Source: Acheta domesticus (Eukaryota; Arthropoda; Insecta; Orthoptera; Gryllidae). From it: 64,000 nucleotides of DNA. The translations under genes and the position numbers were made by a program. The stretch spans positions 159,564,921-159,628,920 of the forward strand of contig JAHLJT010000631.1 of the NCBI GenBank assembly GCA_031308135.1, written 5' to 3'. Within the stretch, counting starts at the first letter, position 1; every line of letters starts with the position of its first letter. The notes below the pieces were generated by a model. The model had not been told where the DNA came from and did not search any database. It saw only the letters and a list, made by a program, of their open reading frames with translations. This document shows positions 22,900-35,140 of the stretch, piece by piece.

Positions 22900-25243
22900 C
22901 GTCAAAAAAAAAAAAGAAAACAAACTTAACTAACAAATGTAAATATGGAATTTACTAACAATTGAACACATACCAACAAATAAGATGCGATCTTGAAATA
23001 ATTTGGGCATTGTCATGTTTTTCATGAAAAAGAAAAGCAAAGTAAAAAAACTGTCCGAAATACTTACCGATCTCAATATTTGTTGGGTTTTTTCAAAACT
23101 AAACTACAGGTATTTCGCTTCAAGCAATCCAATGTTCTACAAATAACATGCACATTATGGCAAAAAAATCGCGACACGCATATCATTTTGGGGTAGATGC
23201 ATTCTTTTTGAAAAGAATTGAATATTAATCAAAACACCCTATTTTCCCTGCAAAATTCAATATTTGTGTTGTTATAAAACCTAAACTACAAGGATTTCGT
23301 TACGGGCAATTTAATGTCATATACAACACATAATAGGTATACGGCTGTACTCTCTAATAATTTTGGACTACTCACTTTGTTTTAAAAAGATTGGAAAATT
23401 AGTGTGAAAACTATTATATAAATTTTTATCATATTTTGGTTTATCACCAAATAAACTCCAAAATACTGTACTAATTCAAAAGAGGAATTTATTTAGAATT
23501 GCTCGTACATTGGCCATCAATAGGTCAACATCAAATAATTTTGGACTAGATTCGTTCTTATTGAAAATGAAAGGAATATTAATCAAAACAGTCCAAACTT
23601 TTTTCCGATATTCAATATTTACGTTACCTTAACTACAGGTATTTCGCGTTTGATAATGTCATTTTCAAATACATGATAAGGAATACGGCTGTACTCAGAA
23701 AAAATTTTAGGCTCCTCTCTTTGTTTAGCAAAAAATGGAAAATTCTCGTGAAAACTACAATACTTCTTGACCAATTTCTCATTCCTCACAAAATAAACTC
23801 CAAAATACTTTACTAATTCAAAAAGAGAATTTATTTACATTTGCACATACATTGCTTCTCAATTTGCTAATCTCAAATAATTTCGGGGTAGAGACGTTCT
23901 TATTGAAAAATAAAGAATAATAATCAATAGAATAACTTTTGTTTTTGCTATCCAATATTTGCGATCTTATAAAACCTGAACTACAAGGATTTCGTTTCTG
24001 GCAATAAAGTGCCATATACAACACGTGATAGAGAATACGGCTATACTCATGAATCATTTTGAACTTCGCGGTTTCTTCTCCAAGAAAAGAAAAATTCGCG
24101 TGAGAACTACAATATACATTTCACCACGTTTCCACTTCTGAAAAAGTAAACCCCAAAATTCTGTACCAATTCAAATAAAGAATTTATTAACAATTGCACA
24201 TAAATTATCTAATAATATTCAAATCTCAAATAATTTTGGGCTATATTAGTTCGTATTAAAAAAGGGATATTAGTCAAAACCAGTTCATATTTTTTTTCGA
24301 TATTCGACACTTCCGTTCTTATAAAACCAGAAGTACTAGGACATGGCTCATGGCATTGGCGTGTGACACACAATACATATTAAGGAATACGATTATACCC
24401 ACAAATAATTTTGGGCTTCTCTTTCTTTTTCAAAAAAGTGGAAAATTCTCGTGAGAAATACAGTATAACTTTTAACTAATTTTTCATTCCTCACAAAATT
24501 ATTTCTGAAATACTTTAATAATTCAAATGAGGAACTGATTCACAATTGCTCATGCATTACCTATCAAGATGCCAATCTCAAATAATTTTGGGCTAGCACC
24601 GTTCTTATTGGAAAAAATTGGAATATTCATCAAAACACACCCAATTTTGTTCGATATTCAACATTTGCATTCATATAACACCTGAATTACAACGATTTGG
24701 CTCCTGGGAATTGAAGACCATATACAACACATGATACGGAATACAGATATACTAACAAATGATTTGGGCTTCTCTCTTTCTTTTCCAAAAAAATGGAAAA
24801 ATTCTCGTGAGAACTAGAATATACCTTTTTACTAATTTTTCATTCCTCACAAAAAATTGCAGAAATACTTTACTAATTTAAATGAGAAATTTATTAACGA
24901 TTGCTCATACATTACCTATTAATATCACAATTTCAAATAATTTTGGGCTAGAGCCGTTCTTATTGGAAAAAATTAATATTACTAAAAAATTTCCCAATTC
25001 TTTTCCAACATTTAATATTTCCGTTGTTACAAAACCTGAACTACAAGGATTTGGCTCCTTGGAAAGGCGCGTGACATACAACACATAATAAGAAATATGG
25101 TTATACCCACAAATAATTTTGGGCTTCTCTCTTTCATTTCCAAAAAAATGGAATCTTCTCGTGAGAACTACAACATACCTTTCGATTAACTTTCATTTCT
25201 CACAAAATAATCTCTGAACTACTTTACTAATTCAAATGAGAAA
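22900..25243. repeat. internal satellite, period about 350 bases
   Basis: The marker CAAATAATTTTGGGCTAG recurs at 23179 (diverged), 23532, 23874, 24227, 24579 and 24934, with spacings of 342-355. Units share blocks such as TCAAAACAC, ACCTGAACTACAAGGATTT, ATACAACACAT and TTCTCGTGAGAACTACA. The array resumes at 28431, after the nested element. Confidence 0.9.
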
Positions 25244-28200
25244 GGGTCCCCCCCGATAAGATGGTAAAAAGTTCCCCTCAACCAAATTACATATGAGTGG
25301 TTACACTATAATTCTAACATAAAATAATATTTTTGAAAGGTTTCTTAGCCTCCGTCCTACCACCCACACCCCTATACAGCCAAAAACGTGTTTTTTTAAT
25401 TTCAATTTTTTTCGACAACTGAACACTATTTATCAGACTGAAAAAAAATATGATAAATAAGAACACAACTTGGACTATAAGAAAAATATTTTACAATATT
25501 TTCTCAGGCCCAAATTCGAACACAAAAAAATATTTTCGAAAAAAAATATCAAGAAATATTTTTACTGTGTCTTAGAAGCCTGGAACAGGCTCGAAAAAAA
25601 TGTCAAAGGTTCCTCTTTACACACAAATTGTTGTGTATTTTTTTCAGATTTTTCCGATTACTGGGCTGCAGTTAAAAAAATAAAAACCATTTTCCCGCCT
25701 TTAAAACACCTGGACTTTCAATATACTTTGAAAATGACTGCAACGGTTCTCTGCATTTATTTTAGTGTTTATTATACATTTGTATACATTGCTGTATCAC
25801 CCAATAAAGTTTTGATTTTGGAATGTACTTACGAAGTATCATTTTTAAAGCTTTCTAAATCGTTTGTATAAGTAATCGTATGCTACGGAAAGACGATAGT
25901 TTTGGNNNNNNNNNNNNNNNNNNNNNNNNNNNNNNNNNNNNNNNNNNNNNNNNNNNNNNNNNNNNNNNNNNNNNNNNNNNNNNNNNNNNNNNNNNNNNNN
26001 NNNNNNNNNNNNNNNNNNNNNNNNNNNNNNNNNNNNNNNNNNNNNNNNNNNNNNNNNNNNNNNNNNNNNNNNNNNNNNNNNNNNNNNNNNNNNNNNNNNN
26101 NNNNNNNNNNNNNNNNNNNNNNNNNNNNNNNNNNNNNNNNNNNNNNNNNNNNNNNNNNNNNNNNNNNNNNNNNNNNNNNNNNNNNNNNNNNNNNNNNNNN
26201 NNNNNNNNNNNNNNNNNNNNNNNNNNNNNNNNNNNNNNNNNNNNNNNNNNNNNNNNNNNNNNNNNNNNNNNNNNNNNNNNNNNNNNNNNNNNNNNNNNNN
26301 NNNNNNNNNNNNNNNNNNNNNNNNNNNNNNNNNNNNNNNNNNNNNNNNNNNNNNNNNNNNNNNNNNNNNNNNNNNNNNNNNNNNNNNNNNNNNNNNNNNN
26401 NNNNNNNNNNNNNNNNNNNNNNNNNNNNNNNNNNNNNNNNNNNNNNNNNNNNNNNNNNNNNNNNNNNNNNNNNNNNNNNNNNNNNNNNNNNNNNNNNNNN
26501 NNNNNNNNNNNNNNNNNNNNNNNNNNNNNNNNNNNNNNNNNNNNNNNNNNNNNNNNNNNNNNNNNNNNNNNNNNNNNNNNNNNNNNNNNNNNNNNNNNNN
26601 NNNNNNNNNNNNNNNNNNNNNNNNNNNNNNNNNNNNNNNNNNNNNNNNNNNNNNNNNNNNNNNNNNNNNNNNNNNNNNNNNNNNNNNNNNNNNNNNNNNN
26701 NNNNNNNNNNNNNNNNNNNNNNNNNNNNNNNNNNNNNNNNNNNNNNNNNNNNNNNNNNNNNNNNNNNNNNNNNNNNNNNNNNNNNNNNNNNNNNNNNNNN
26801 NNNNNNNNNNNNNNNNNNNNNNNNNNNNNNNNNNNNNNNNNNNNNNNNNNNNNNNNNNNNNNNNNNNNNNNNNNNNNNNNNNNNNNNNNNNNNNNNNNNN
26901 NNNNNGGAAGCCTGTGGTCTCACGTCTGTAGATTGTTTCAGACTAGAGAAAAAGTTGTCTTTTCCTTTACCTAAGTATTTGTTCTTGAATACGTATAAAT
27001 ATGGAGAGACTTGTACAATGTACACGTGCGAAAACTGCACTTTGTAAATAATAATTGTACGAAAATTGAAAATTGATTTAATGTAGCATCCAACTGCAAA
27101 CGCTCATCCCCCGAAAAGCAGTTTACGGCATTATAGACCCGGTACTGTGCGAGAGAATTCATTCCAATATTGCTGAGCGTTGAGATAAAAATTCCCCGAA
27201 AATAAAATAGTCCCGTTAATTTTATCGTGAAAGATAATTCTGTATTTTCCTTCAATTTAATTTTACATTGATATCGGCTTCTCTTTTCTGTCCATCTGTG
27301 CTACGGAAAAGGCGCACCCAAAAGAACTAATATGGAAAATTGTAAAATGGGATGATCATAAGAGTGGTATTTTGAAAAATACATCCCAACAACATAATCG
27401 GGCCTAATATGTTCCCCTTCACTTCCCCACTGTCCCCTATCTATCCTGCACACGAAATGTCCCTTATCATTTCCCCATTTGTCATCTACCCGTCCCCCAA
27501 AACATGTGTGTTAGAATTTACTTGTTCTAAAAAAAAAGGCGTGTCCCCATGAGACAAGCAAACGTGGTTTAAAAGGCCTAGGAAGCATCGCTTCCGAGTT
27601 ATTTACCATTATAATACGTGTTGCAATAATCTTTTTTTTGTATGTCATAATTTGCAAACTTCTATTTTTTCTTCTAAAATCTGTTTGATGTAGGATGGGG
27701 TGTCATTCTTTATCCACCAGTATCACACTTACAAGGTCTTGTGTCGATTGTTTCTTATAAATTGCCAAAACTATCGTCTTTCCGTAGCATACGATTACTT
27801 ATGCAAACGATTAGAAAGCTTTAAAAATGATACTTCGTAAGTACATTCCAAAATCAAAACTTTATTGGGTGATACAGCAATGTATACAAATGTATAATAA
27901 ACACTAAAATAAATGCAGAGAACCGTTGCAGTCATTTTCAAAGTATATTGAAAGTCCAGGTGTTTTAAAGGCGGGAAAATGGTTTTTATTTTTTTAACTG
28001 CAGCCCAGTAATCGGAAAAAATCTGAAAAAAATACACAACAATTTGTGTGTAAAGAGGAACCTTTGACATTTTTTTCGAGCCTGTTCCAGGCTTCTAAGA
28101 CACAGTAAAAAATATTTCTTGATATTTTTTTTCGAAAAATATTTTTTTGTGTTCGAATTTGGGCCTGAGAAAATATTGTAAAATATTTTTCTTATAGTCC

Positions 28201-28430
28201 AAGTTGTGTTCTTATTTATCATATTTTTTTCAGTCTGATAAAATAGTGTTCAGTTGTCGAAAAAAATTGAAATTAAAATAACACGTTTTTGGCTGTATAG
28301 GGGAGTGGGTGGTAGGACGGAGGCTAAGAAACCTTTCAAAAATATTATTTTTATGTTAGAATTATAGTGTAACCACTCATATGTAATTTGGTTGAGGGGA
28401 ACTTTTTACCATCTTATCGGGGGGGGACCC
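25244..28430. mobile_element. nested element with 0.66-kb terminal inverted repeats
   Basis: Left arm 25244-25905 and right arm 27765-28430 are near-identical reverse complements; the tips are GGGTCCCCCCCCGATAAG and its complement. The unique centre of at least 0.86 kb (26906-27764), plus the N gap, shows no transposase. Removing 3187 bases restores the satellite spacing (24934 to 28474 becomes 353) and the unit sequence AATGAGAAATTTATTAAC, so no target duplication is evident. Superfamily unknown. Confidence 0.8.
25906..26905. other. assembly gap (1000 N)
   Basis: Exactly 1000 N, so probably a placeholder length. It starts exactly where the left inverted repeat stops matching known sequence. 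Confidence 0.99.
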
Positions 28431-28726
28431 TTTATTAACACTTGCCCATACATTACCTATTGATATGCCAACCTCAAATAATTTTGGGCTAGCACCGTTC
28501 TAATTGAAAAAAAAATACAATATTAATCGAAACACACCCACTTTTTTTCGATATTCAATATTTGAGTTCTTATAACACCTGAACTACAACGACTTAACTT
28601 CTGAAAATTGAACTTCATATTCCACACATTATAGGGAATACTATTATACCCACAAATAATTTTGGCTTTCTCCCTTCCCTTTCCAAAAAATGGAAAATTC
28701 CCGTTAGGAATACAACATACCCTATT
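28431..28726. repeat. internal satellite, last unit
   Basis: Continues the roughly 350-base satellite in the same orientation as 22900-25243, up to the inner edge of the right arm. Confidence 0.88.
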
Positions 28727-29833
28727 CACCAGTAAGAACCAATGTTAAATGTTTCCCTTTGTACAGCCCTGATTTTTGGAATTTGATGGCTGGGATGATT
28801 TTTTGCCAAGAACCTAAAATTATTCTTAACCTTTGGGAGGGCTTTCGAATTTTTCATAAGGTTTTTTGATTTTGGTGTTATTTCACCCGTAAGAACCAAT
28901 GTTAATTGTTTCCCTTTGTACAGCCCTGATTTTTGGAATTTGAAGGCTGGGATGATTTTTTGCCAAGAGCCTAAAATTATTCTTAACATTTGGGAGGGCT
29001 TTCGAATTTTTCATAAGGTTTTTTGATTTTGGTGTTATTTCACCCGTAAGAACCAATGTTAATTGTTTCGCTTTGTACAGCCCTGATTTTTGGAATTTGA
29101 AGGCGGGGATGGATTTTTTCCAAGAGCCTAAAATTATTCTTAACTTTTGGGAGGGGTTTCAGATTTTTCCTAAGGTTTTTTGATTCTGGTGTTATTTCAC
29201 CCGTAAGAACCAATGTTAATTGTTTCGCTTTGTACAGCCCTGATTTTTTGGAATTTGAAGGCGGGGATGATTTTTTTCCAAGAGCCTAAAATTATTCTTA
29301 ACTTTTGGGAGGGTTTCAGATTTTTCCTAAGGTTTTTTGATTTTGATGTTTATTCGCCCATAAGACCCAATGTTAATTGTTTCGCTTTGTACAGCCTTGA
29401 TTTTTGAAATTTGAAGGCGGGGATAATTTTTTTCCAAGAGCCTAAAATTATTCTTAACTTTTGGGAGGGGTTTCAGATTTTTCCTAAGGTTTTTTTGATT
29501 TTGGTGTTATTTCACCCGTAAGAATCAATGTTAATTGTTTCGCTTTGTATAGCCCTGATTTTTGGAATTTGAAGGCGGGGATAATTTTTTTCCAAGAGCC
29601 TAAAATTATTCTTAAATTTTGGGATGTGTTTCGGATTTTACAATTGATTTTGAGATAGATTCTGGGTGGGCGCTGCTAGCTTTAGACTAAAGCTAGCAGC
29701 GCCCACGATTTTCGGAAATCCAGAAGAGCCTAAAATTCGGGAATAGAGCATTTAATTAGCCTAAAATTAGCCTAAAATTTTGGATATAGTTTGGTTGAGA
29801 TTGGTTTTTGGGCGCTGCTAGCTTTAGATGGCT
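28727..29833 (-). repeat. right arm of the Foldback-like element: 157-base tandem array
   Basis: Reverse-complement counterpart of 19267-20690. The marker TATTCTTA occurs at about 28831, 28978, 29135, 29293, 29449 and 29607. The two innermost units (28727-29040) differ from the others in shared ways (for example TTGCCAAGA for TTTCCAAGA and TTCATAAGG for TTCCTAAGG), suggesting local duplication. Confidence 0.92.
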
Positions 29834-29842
29834 TAGGCTTGA

Positions 29843-30203
29843 GCCGTTAGGGCGAGTCTCACCGCCTAGCATCGGCCCTTTAAATGGAGTCAGCCAGCCA
29901 GTCCCGAGTCGAGTCCAGAGAGCAGCAGTCGGGAGTTGACCGTCGGGGGGGCGACGGTCACAGTCAGCAGTCAACGGGGGACGTCCTGAAGCAGGACGTG
30001 TGGAGATGTTGGGGACTGGAGATTGCGTATAACTGGCAATGTGGCGGCTAGTGGTAGTTACCACCCGTCTGTTAGATGCCGTAGGAAGACGGCACAGCTC
30101 AGGGAGAGGCTACTCCCTAAACCTGTAATAACTCGCAACTATGTAAATAAGGAATCAATAAATAGTTAAGTTAGCGTGCGACTTTCATTTATGGACATTA
30201 CAC
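29843..30203 (+). mobile_element. right half of the LTR-like sequence
   Basis: GC-rich with CCCTTTAAATGG, then GTCAGCCAGCC and a GAGAGCAGCAGTCGG start-like region, and GGAATCAATAAATAG about 45 bases before GGACATTACA. These resemble the promoter, R region and poly(A) site of an insect LTR. It is the continuation of 19000-19257. Confidence 0.4.
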
Positions 30204-32082
30204 CTTGTCTATATTTTTAATAATGAGATAATTAAATAATCCAAAACGGATAATAAATACAATTATTTTAAATGAAATTTGGAAAAGCTGGATTGAATGC
30301 AATCGGTTACTTTGCATTCCTAACACATTGTGTCTGTCCCAGAAATCAGTTTTGGATGCAATATAATGAATTAAATAATACAAAGAGATATTATTTTATA
30401 CAACATAAAACACTGAGAAAAAAAATAAAACTGTACAAATGGAGAAACGTTTTGGAGCATGAATGAGGCCAAAAATTCGCAAAATCACTTGTAACAGTGC
30501 ATTTGAAAAAATATTAATTTTAGAAGTAATATAATTAACTAAATAATTGAAAACAAACACAAAGAAACCTTACAATAAAATAAAACACACAGGATAAAAT
30601 AAAATTGTCCAAAACGAGGAAGGAAATATGCACCATCCTGTGACAACGAGAAGAAAGCACACAATTCATGGAATCATTCGTAACTAAACATTGGAACTCA
30701 AAACACACACTCTCAACAAAAGTTCAGAATGCACCAACCAAGTGCCTTTGACCCAGTGAACCCCAGTGAACTTCTCGAGATATATTTTAGGTGGGACATT
30801 TATGTCCCACTGGTCACGAATGGGTTACAACTTTATTAATGAAATATGTAACGAAATTAGAAACATAGCTTATCAACTTAAAGTTCCCATTTCATAGAAT
30901 GAGCTTTCGAAATGCAATAAATATTAAATAAAAGATGACATGTTAACTAAGAATATACAAAAAACCACAGAAAAATTATCAATATTGTTAAAACAAATCA
31001 ATGGTCTCTGGACCTTTAAGTCCAGAGAGTTAATAAGAGATCATTCAAAGAATTTGTGTTCTCGAAATGCATTAAATGGGTCGTATACGAGTAAGGTAAA
31101 CGCGAATTAAAGTCGAGCTTGAGAGGCACGATGAAAATTATATTAATATAATTTTGACGATTGAAAAGTTTTAACGAAAATGATACTTATATTATGTAGT
31201 TTAGAACATTGGTTTCTATTGCCTAAAATGATCACAGAAAATAATTGAGGCATTTTTGAGAAAATATAGTTTTAACATTTATGACAAATTAACATTCTGA
31301 ATCAAAATTTCGCCTGCCCTTCCCACTCTCCGTTCGATCATCAGTGCCTCCGACTGTGATCAAAGCTAGGGCCTAAACCATTCCGATGATATTCTGTGAT
31401 CGATCTCAACGAAGTCAATGCCCTGCATGTTCGAAATGGATATTTTGATATTAGGGTAGTATTTACATGAAAAATCAACAATATTTTCTAACTTTTCTCA
31501 AAAATGACCCCAATTTTTTAAATTATTTTTTTCTTCTGATAGTGCAAAGACCTCTTAAAAATCTGGTGCAGGTCCCATTTCCCCAAATCCCTGAATATTC
31601 GAAATTACAAAGGTTCAAACGTTCTTCGGTGTCTTTCTACAACTACAATATTTAAAACATTGTTTTTTAATAAAGTCTGTTGTTGAAATACATATATAAG
31701 AATAAGGTCGTGTACTATTTTTCAAAAATATGAGTAGTTTGTGCAAAATTTTGGTGAATTACAGTCAATTTTTAAAGACTTATTTACTCTAAAACGGCTC
31801 CACATTCTCCTTATTTTTTTACTCGTATGTAGAAAAGGAGGATCAACAGAATGCTGGTCCCATTTCCGCAGTACGCATTATCAGTATTTCTTTTTTTAAA
31901 AATTAATTTATTAGTTCCTGTACGACAATTTGTCTTTCAGGACATTGAAATTTACAATAATGGACAGTCGTTTTGGACACTAACAGTAACCCTCTGTAAG
32001 AGGATTTATGAAGGTAAATTTTTAAGAATTAGACAAATATATAATACTTAGAAACATGGAAAAGAAGAGAAAATAAATAAAA
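30204..32082. other. intergenic AT-rich DNA with small hairpins and a family X fragment
   Basis: GTGGGACATTTATGTCCCAC (30794-30813), followed by TGGTCACGAATGGGTTAC, and CTCTGGACCTTTAAGTCCAGAG (about 31007-31028), followed by AGTTAA, are perfect hairpins. Both look like piggyBac-type subterminal hairpins near a TTAA-like site. 31440-31840 has family X blocks (AAAACGGCTCC, GTGTCTTTCTACAACTACAA). No gene seen. Confidence 0.4.
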
Positions 32083-33300
32083 TTACGGAGGATGAAATTT
32101 ATCTTTAGGAAATTTGGAATTAATTCTACGAGGAAAGGGATAAGTTTTACCAAGATTAAAAAATTGTGCATGATGTAATGAAGGAAGATTATTAAAAAAT
32201 TTGAGATTATAATTTTTAATCAAATCATGGATTGTAGGGAGATTTAGTTCATTGTGAATTTGTGTATTGGGAATAAACCAAAGTGCATATAGAATTTTTA
32301 TAAAGAATGATTTTAAGTTTTTGTATATTTTATTTTGCTGCATTCGACCATATTGGACAAGTATAAGTTAAAATTGGTCTAATAATTGAAGTGTACATTA
32401 ATTTAGCAGTTTTAATACGGAGAGTTGAATTATTATTTATGAGAGAATTAAGTTTATGTATTTTAATGGTAGTTTTTTGTATAACATTTTTAATGTGAAT
32501 TTTTCAGTTCAGTTTTGTGTCCAGATGGAGACCTAACTATTTAATAGATGAAGAGGAAGAAAGCTAAGGAATAGGAGTGTTATGAATTAGAAGGGGAGGG
32601 GGGTTATTGGCTTACATAACGTAAATATTTGGGCTTGGCATTTATCCATATTGATTTTGATTCTCCAATTGTTGGCCCACACCGAATAACGATTAAGATC
32701 TATTTGAAATTTATTTCTGGCAAGAAGAATATCAGTGTGTGAGTTAATAAGTGCTGTATCATCTGCAAAAAGGGCTAATTTAGAAGAAGCGAATTTTGGC
32801 ATGTCGGATAGATAGATATTGAATAGCAGAGGAAAAAGACAAGAACCTTGAGGGACCCCGGCAGAGATGTTAAATTTTTGAGACAAGGAATTATTATATT
32901 TAACTATGAAAGTTATGTTATATAGGAAATTTAGAATAATAGTTTAGATAAATAGGAATACCTACAAGATGAAGTTTATATATTAAACCATCGTGCCAAA
33001 CTTTGTCGAATGCCTTTTCTATATCTAAAAAGATTGCAAGTGAGTGTTGTTTTAAATGAAAATAATTTTCTGTGTTCAGTAATACGCAATAGCTGATGAA
33101 GAGTAGAATGTTTGTGAATAAATCCAAATTGTGAAGGTTGAATAATGTTATTTTGAGAAGTGAATGTATAAAGTCTGTGAAGTAATATAGTTTCGTAAAT
33201 TTTTGACAAAGAAGAAAGTAAAGCTAATGGGACCGATAATTAGAAGGAAATCTTAAGTCTTTCTTTGATTTACAAATAGGGATAATTATAGCTAATTTCC
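32083..33300 (-). mobile_element. Jockey-like LINE reverse transcriptase relic
   Basis: Minus-strand pieces of one reverse transcriptase: QPSQFGFIHKHSTLHQLLRI and EKAFDKVWHDGLIYKL near 33200-32980, AGVPQGSCLFPLLFNIYLSD and LALFADDTAL (catalytic ADD) near 32870-32750, and a C-terminal tail with LPTIHDLIKNYNLKFF near 32240. Frameshifts and stops separate the pieces, so it is dead. PQGS…LFNIY.SD and FADDTA point to the Jockey group. Confidence 0.82.
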
Positions 33301-34059
33301 AAATATTAGGAAAATAGTGAAAACGAAGAGACGAATTCAAAATATTAGTAAATGTAGCAATAGGATTTATTACCTAAAAAATTGAGTGATTTGTTAGTAA
33401 TTAGTTTTCCGCTTTAATATTAATGACAGAAATATTGTTTCTTAAATTAAATCTGTTCTAAAAAAATTGTAAATGTAAATTAATTCATGTAATATTCTTT
33501 TAAAATTAGTAGCATTCCTTTTATTTCTGTTTAAGTTTAATGCATTTAATTAAAAAAATATCTCAAAACGCGTAAATTTCAGTTACCTTTGGTAATTCAA
33601 ACAGTGCTTTCAGGATGCTATATTAATCATTTGATATTATAAGTTGGTAATCTGGATATAGTATGGTAATTTGGTTTCTTTCTTGTTAGTCCACATATCC
33701 ACATATCATCACCTCATCACATATCCACACCTCATCTAAATAACCGTTAAAAAGAATTGTGGTAGACAACATCCTTGTCTTACTCCTTGGTTTATTATTT
33801 CTTTCATATTCTCTTGGCCCTTTATACAAATTTCTGAGTTACTATAATGTTCCTAATGACATAAATCAGCTGTGATGAAAGGTCTTTACGAAGCGATACA
33901 TTAAACATTAAAAAAAGCAACTCTCCACTCTTGCTTTTAAAAGCACTTTCTTCAATCAAGCTTCTTTCTTTATATTGAGAAAGCGTTACATGAAACTTAT
34001 TTCAAAATCTATCTTTAAGGAACAGAGTTCATTAAGAGAAAAAATCTTTATCTTTAATA
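33301..34059. other. AT-rich intergenic DNA
   Basis: Nothing recognised beyond simple AT-rich sequence. Confidence 0.5.
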
Positions 34060-35140
34060 TTTTAGTTGTAGAAAGACTCTTAAAAAACTTTGAACTTTTG
34101 CAATTTTCGAAAAAAACAGGATTTTCAGCGAACATGTGATACCTGCACCATTTTCTTAAATGTCCTTCGCACTATCAAACAATAAAATTTAATAAAAAAC
34201 AATGGAGCCATGTTTTGTAAATTTTGAAAAAGTCCCGGGGGCTTCACCCCCAAAATTAAAATATCGGTTTCAAATTCAAGGGGCCGCGACATCAGGAAGA
34301 TCGATTGGGGAATATAAAATTTGGAGAAAATAGGCTCAACGTTATAGTCGCCAGATGAACAGACAGATGGACAGACTGGACGAGCAGACAGACGTTTTGC
34401 TGTCATTTGATTTTTCGGTATCAAGGATCCACAAAACTGGCTACATCACGCGTTAGATGATTATTTTTTCAAATTCTGCAATTGGATTTATCCGCCTTTT
34501 CTTTTATGAGGGTCCTCTAATAAGAGTTTATAAAAGTTTTTCTGACGAAAATTCGCCGATTTTCAGTGAAAATTAGCTCAAAGTGCGTCATTTTAGAAAA
34601 GATCAAACGGCATTTTCTCAAAGACAGCTCCAATTTTATTTTTGAAACGTTTTGTACAGTGAGAGCTAAACGCTGTAAATCACACATAATATACTTTTAA
34701 TTTGATGTATTGTTTGTATTTTTCAGAATTTACTCAAATGTATTTTTTTAAATATCTCTTGCGTCGCGTCGTTAATATTTTATTGTGTGTTGTTTATACA
34801 TTATTACATTTGTAAGTACACGCGCTTGAAATGGTTTCTCGAGTACCCAAACATTTTCTGTAAATATGATCTTAATATATTGCATTATCAAAAACGCTGA
34901 CACGACATTTTCTCAGAAACGGCTCTAACTTCTTCAATGAAAATTTGCATGTAAAATTTGATTTTACTCGTCTAAAATGTTTTTGAAGTCATATTTCAAT
35001 TCTTCTCTTAACCGACCAAAAATTATGAAAATGTTTAAAAAAAGTATTTTAGGCGCAGATAGATAGCAGGGAACAGGGTGGTGCAGAACCGAACATCTAC
35101 TTCAGACTAAAGAGATTAGACAACTAACTAGTACAAGATA
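34060..35140. repeat. repeat family X, composite copy
   Basis: 34060-34520 is an inverted 5' part (CAGACAGACG-type run, GGATCCACAAAACTGGCTAC, GGATTTATCC), closely like 60190-60680. 34520-35140 carries forward 3' blocks (CAAACGGCATTTTCTC, GATAGATAGCAGG). The two halves in opposite orientation suggest a rearranged or palindromic element. Confidence 0.65.

Larger units (their letters stand above)
19267..29833. mobile_element. Foldback/Mutator-like element, 10.6 kb, with tandem-repeat inverted ends
   Basis: The tips are inverted repeats beginning AGCCATCTAAAGCTAGCA, and the first roughly 370 bases of each end are almost the same sequence. Each end then runs into an array of units of about 157 bases: eight on the left (to about 20690), six on the right (from about 28727), in opposite orientation. 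A 9-base duplication flanks the whole. Long ends made of tandem repeats with a 9-base duplication are the hallmark of Foldback elements, linked to the Mutator-like superfamily. The interior holds an inverted copy of repeat family X, a GC-rich patch (21680-21900), a roughly 350-base satellite, a nested 3.2-kb inverted-repeat element and the N gap. No transposase was recognised; it may lie in the gap or be absent. Confidence 0.82.

Noticed and set aside
25880..27047. Open frames of more than 360 codons on both strands
   Set aside because: They consist almost entirely of N and are artefacts of the gap.
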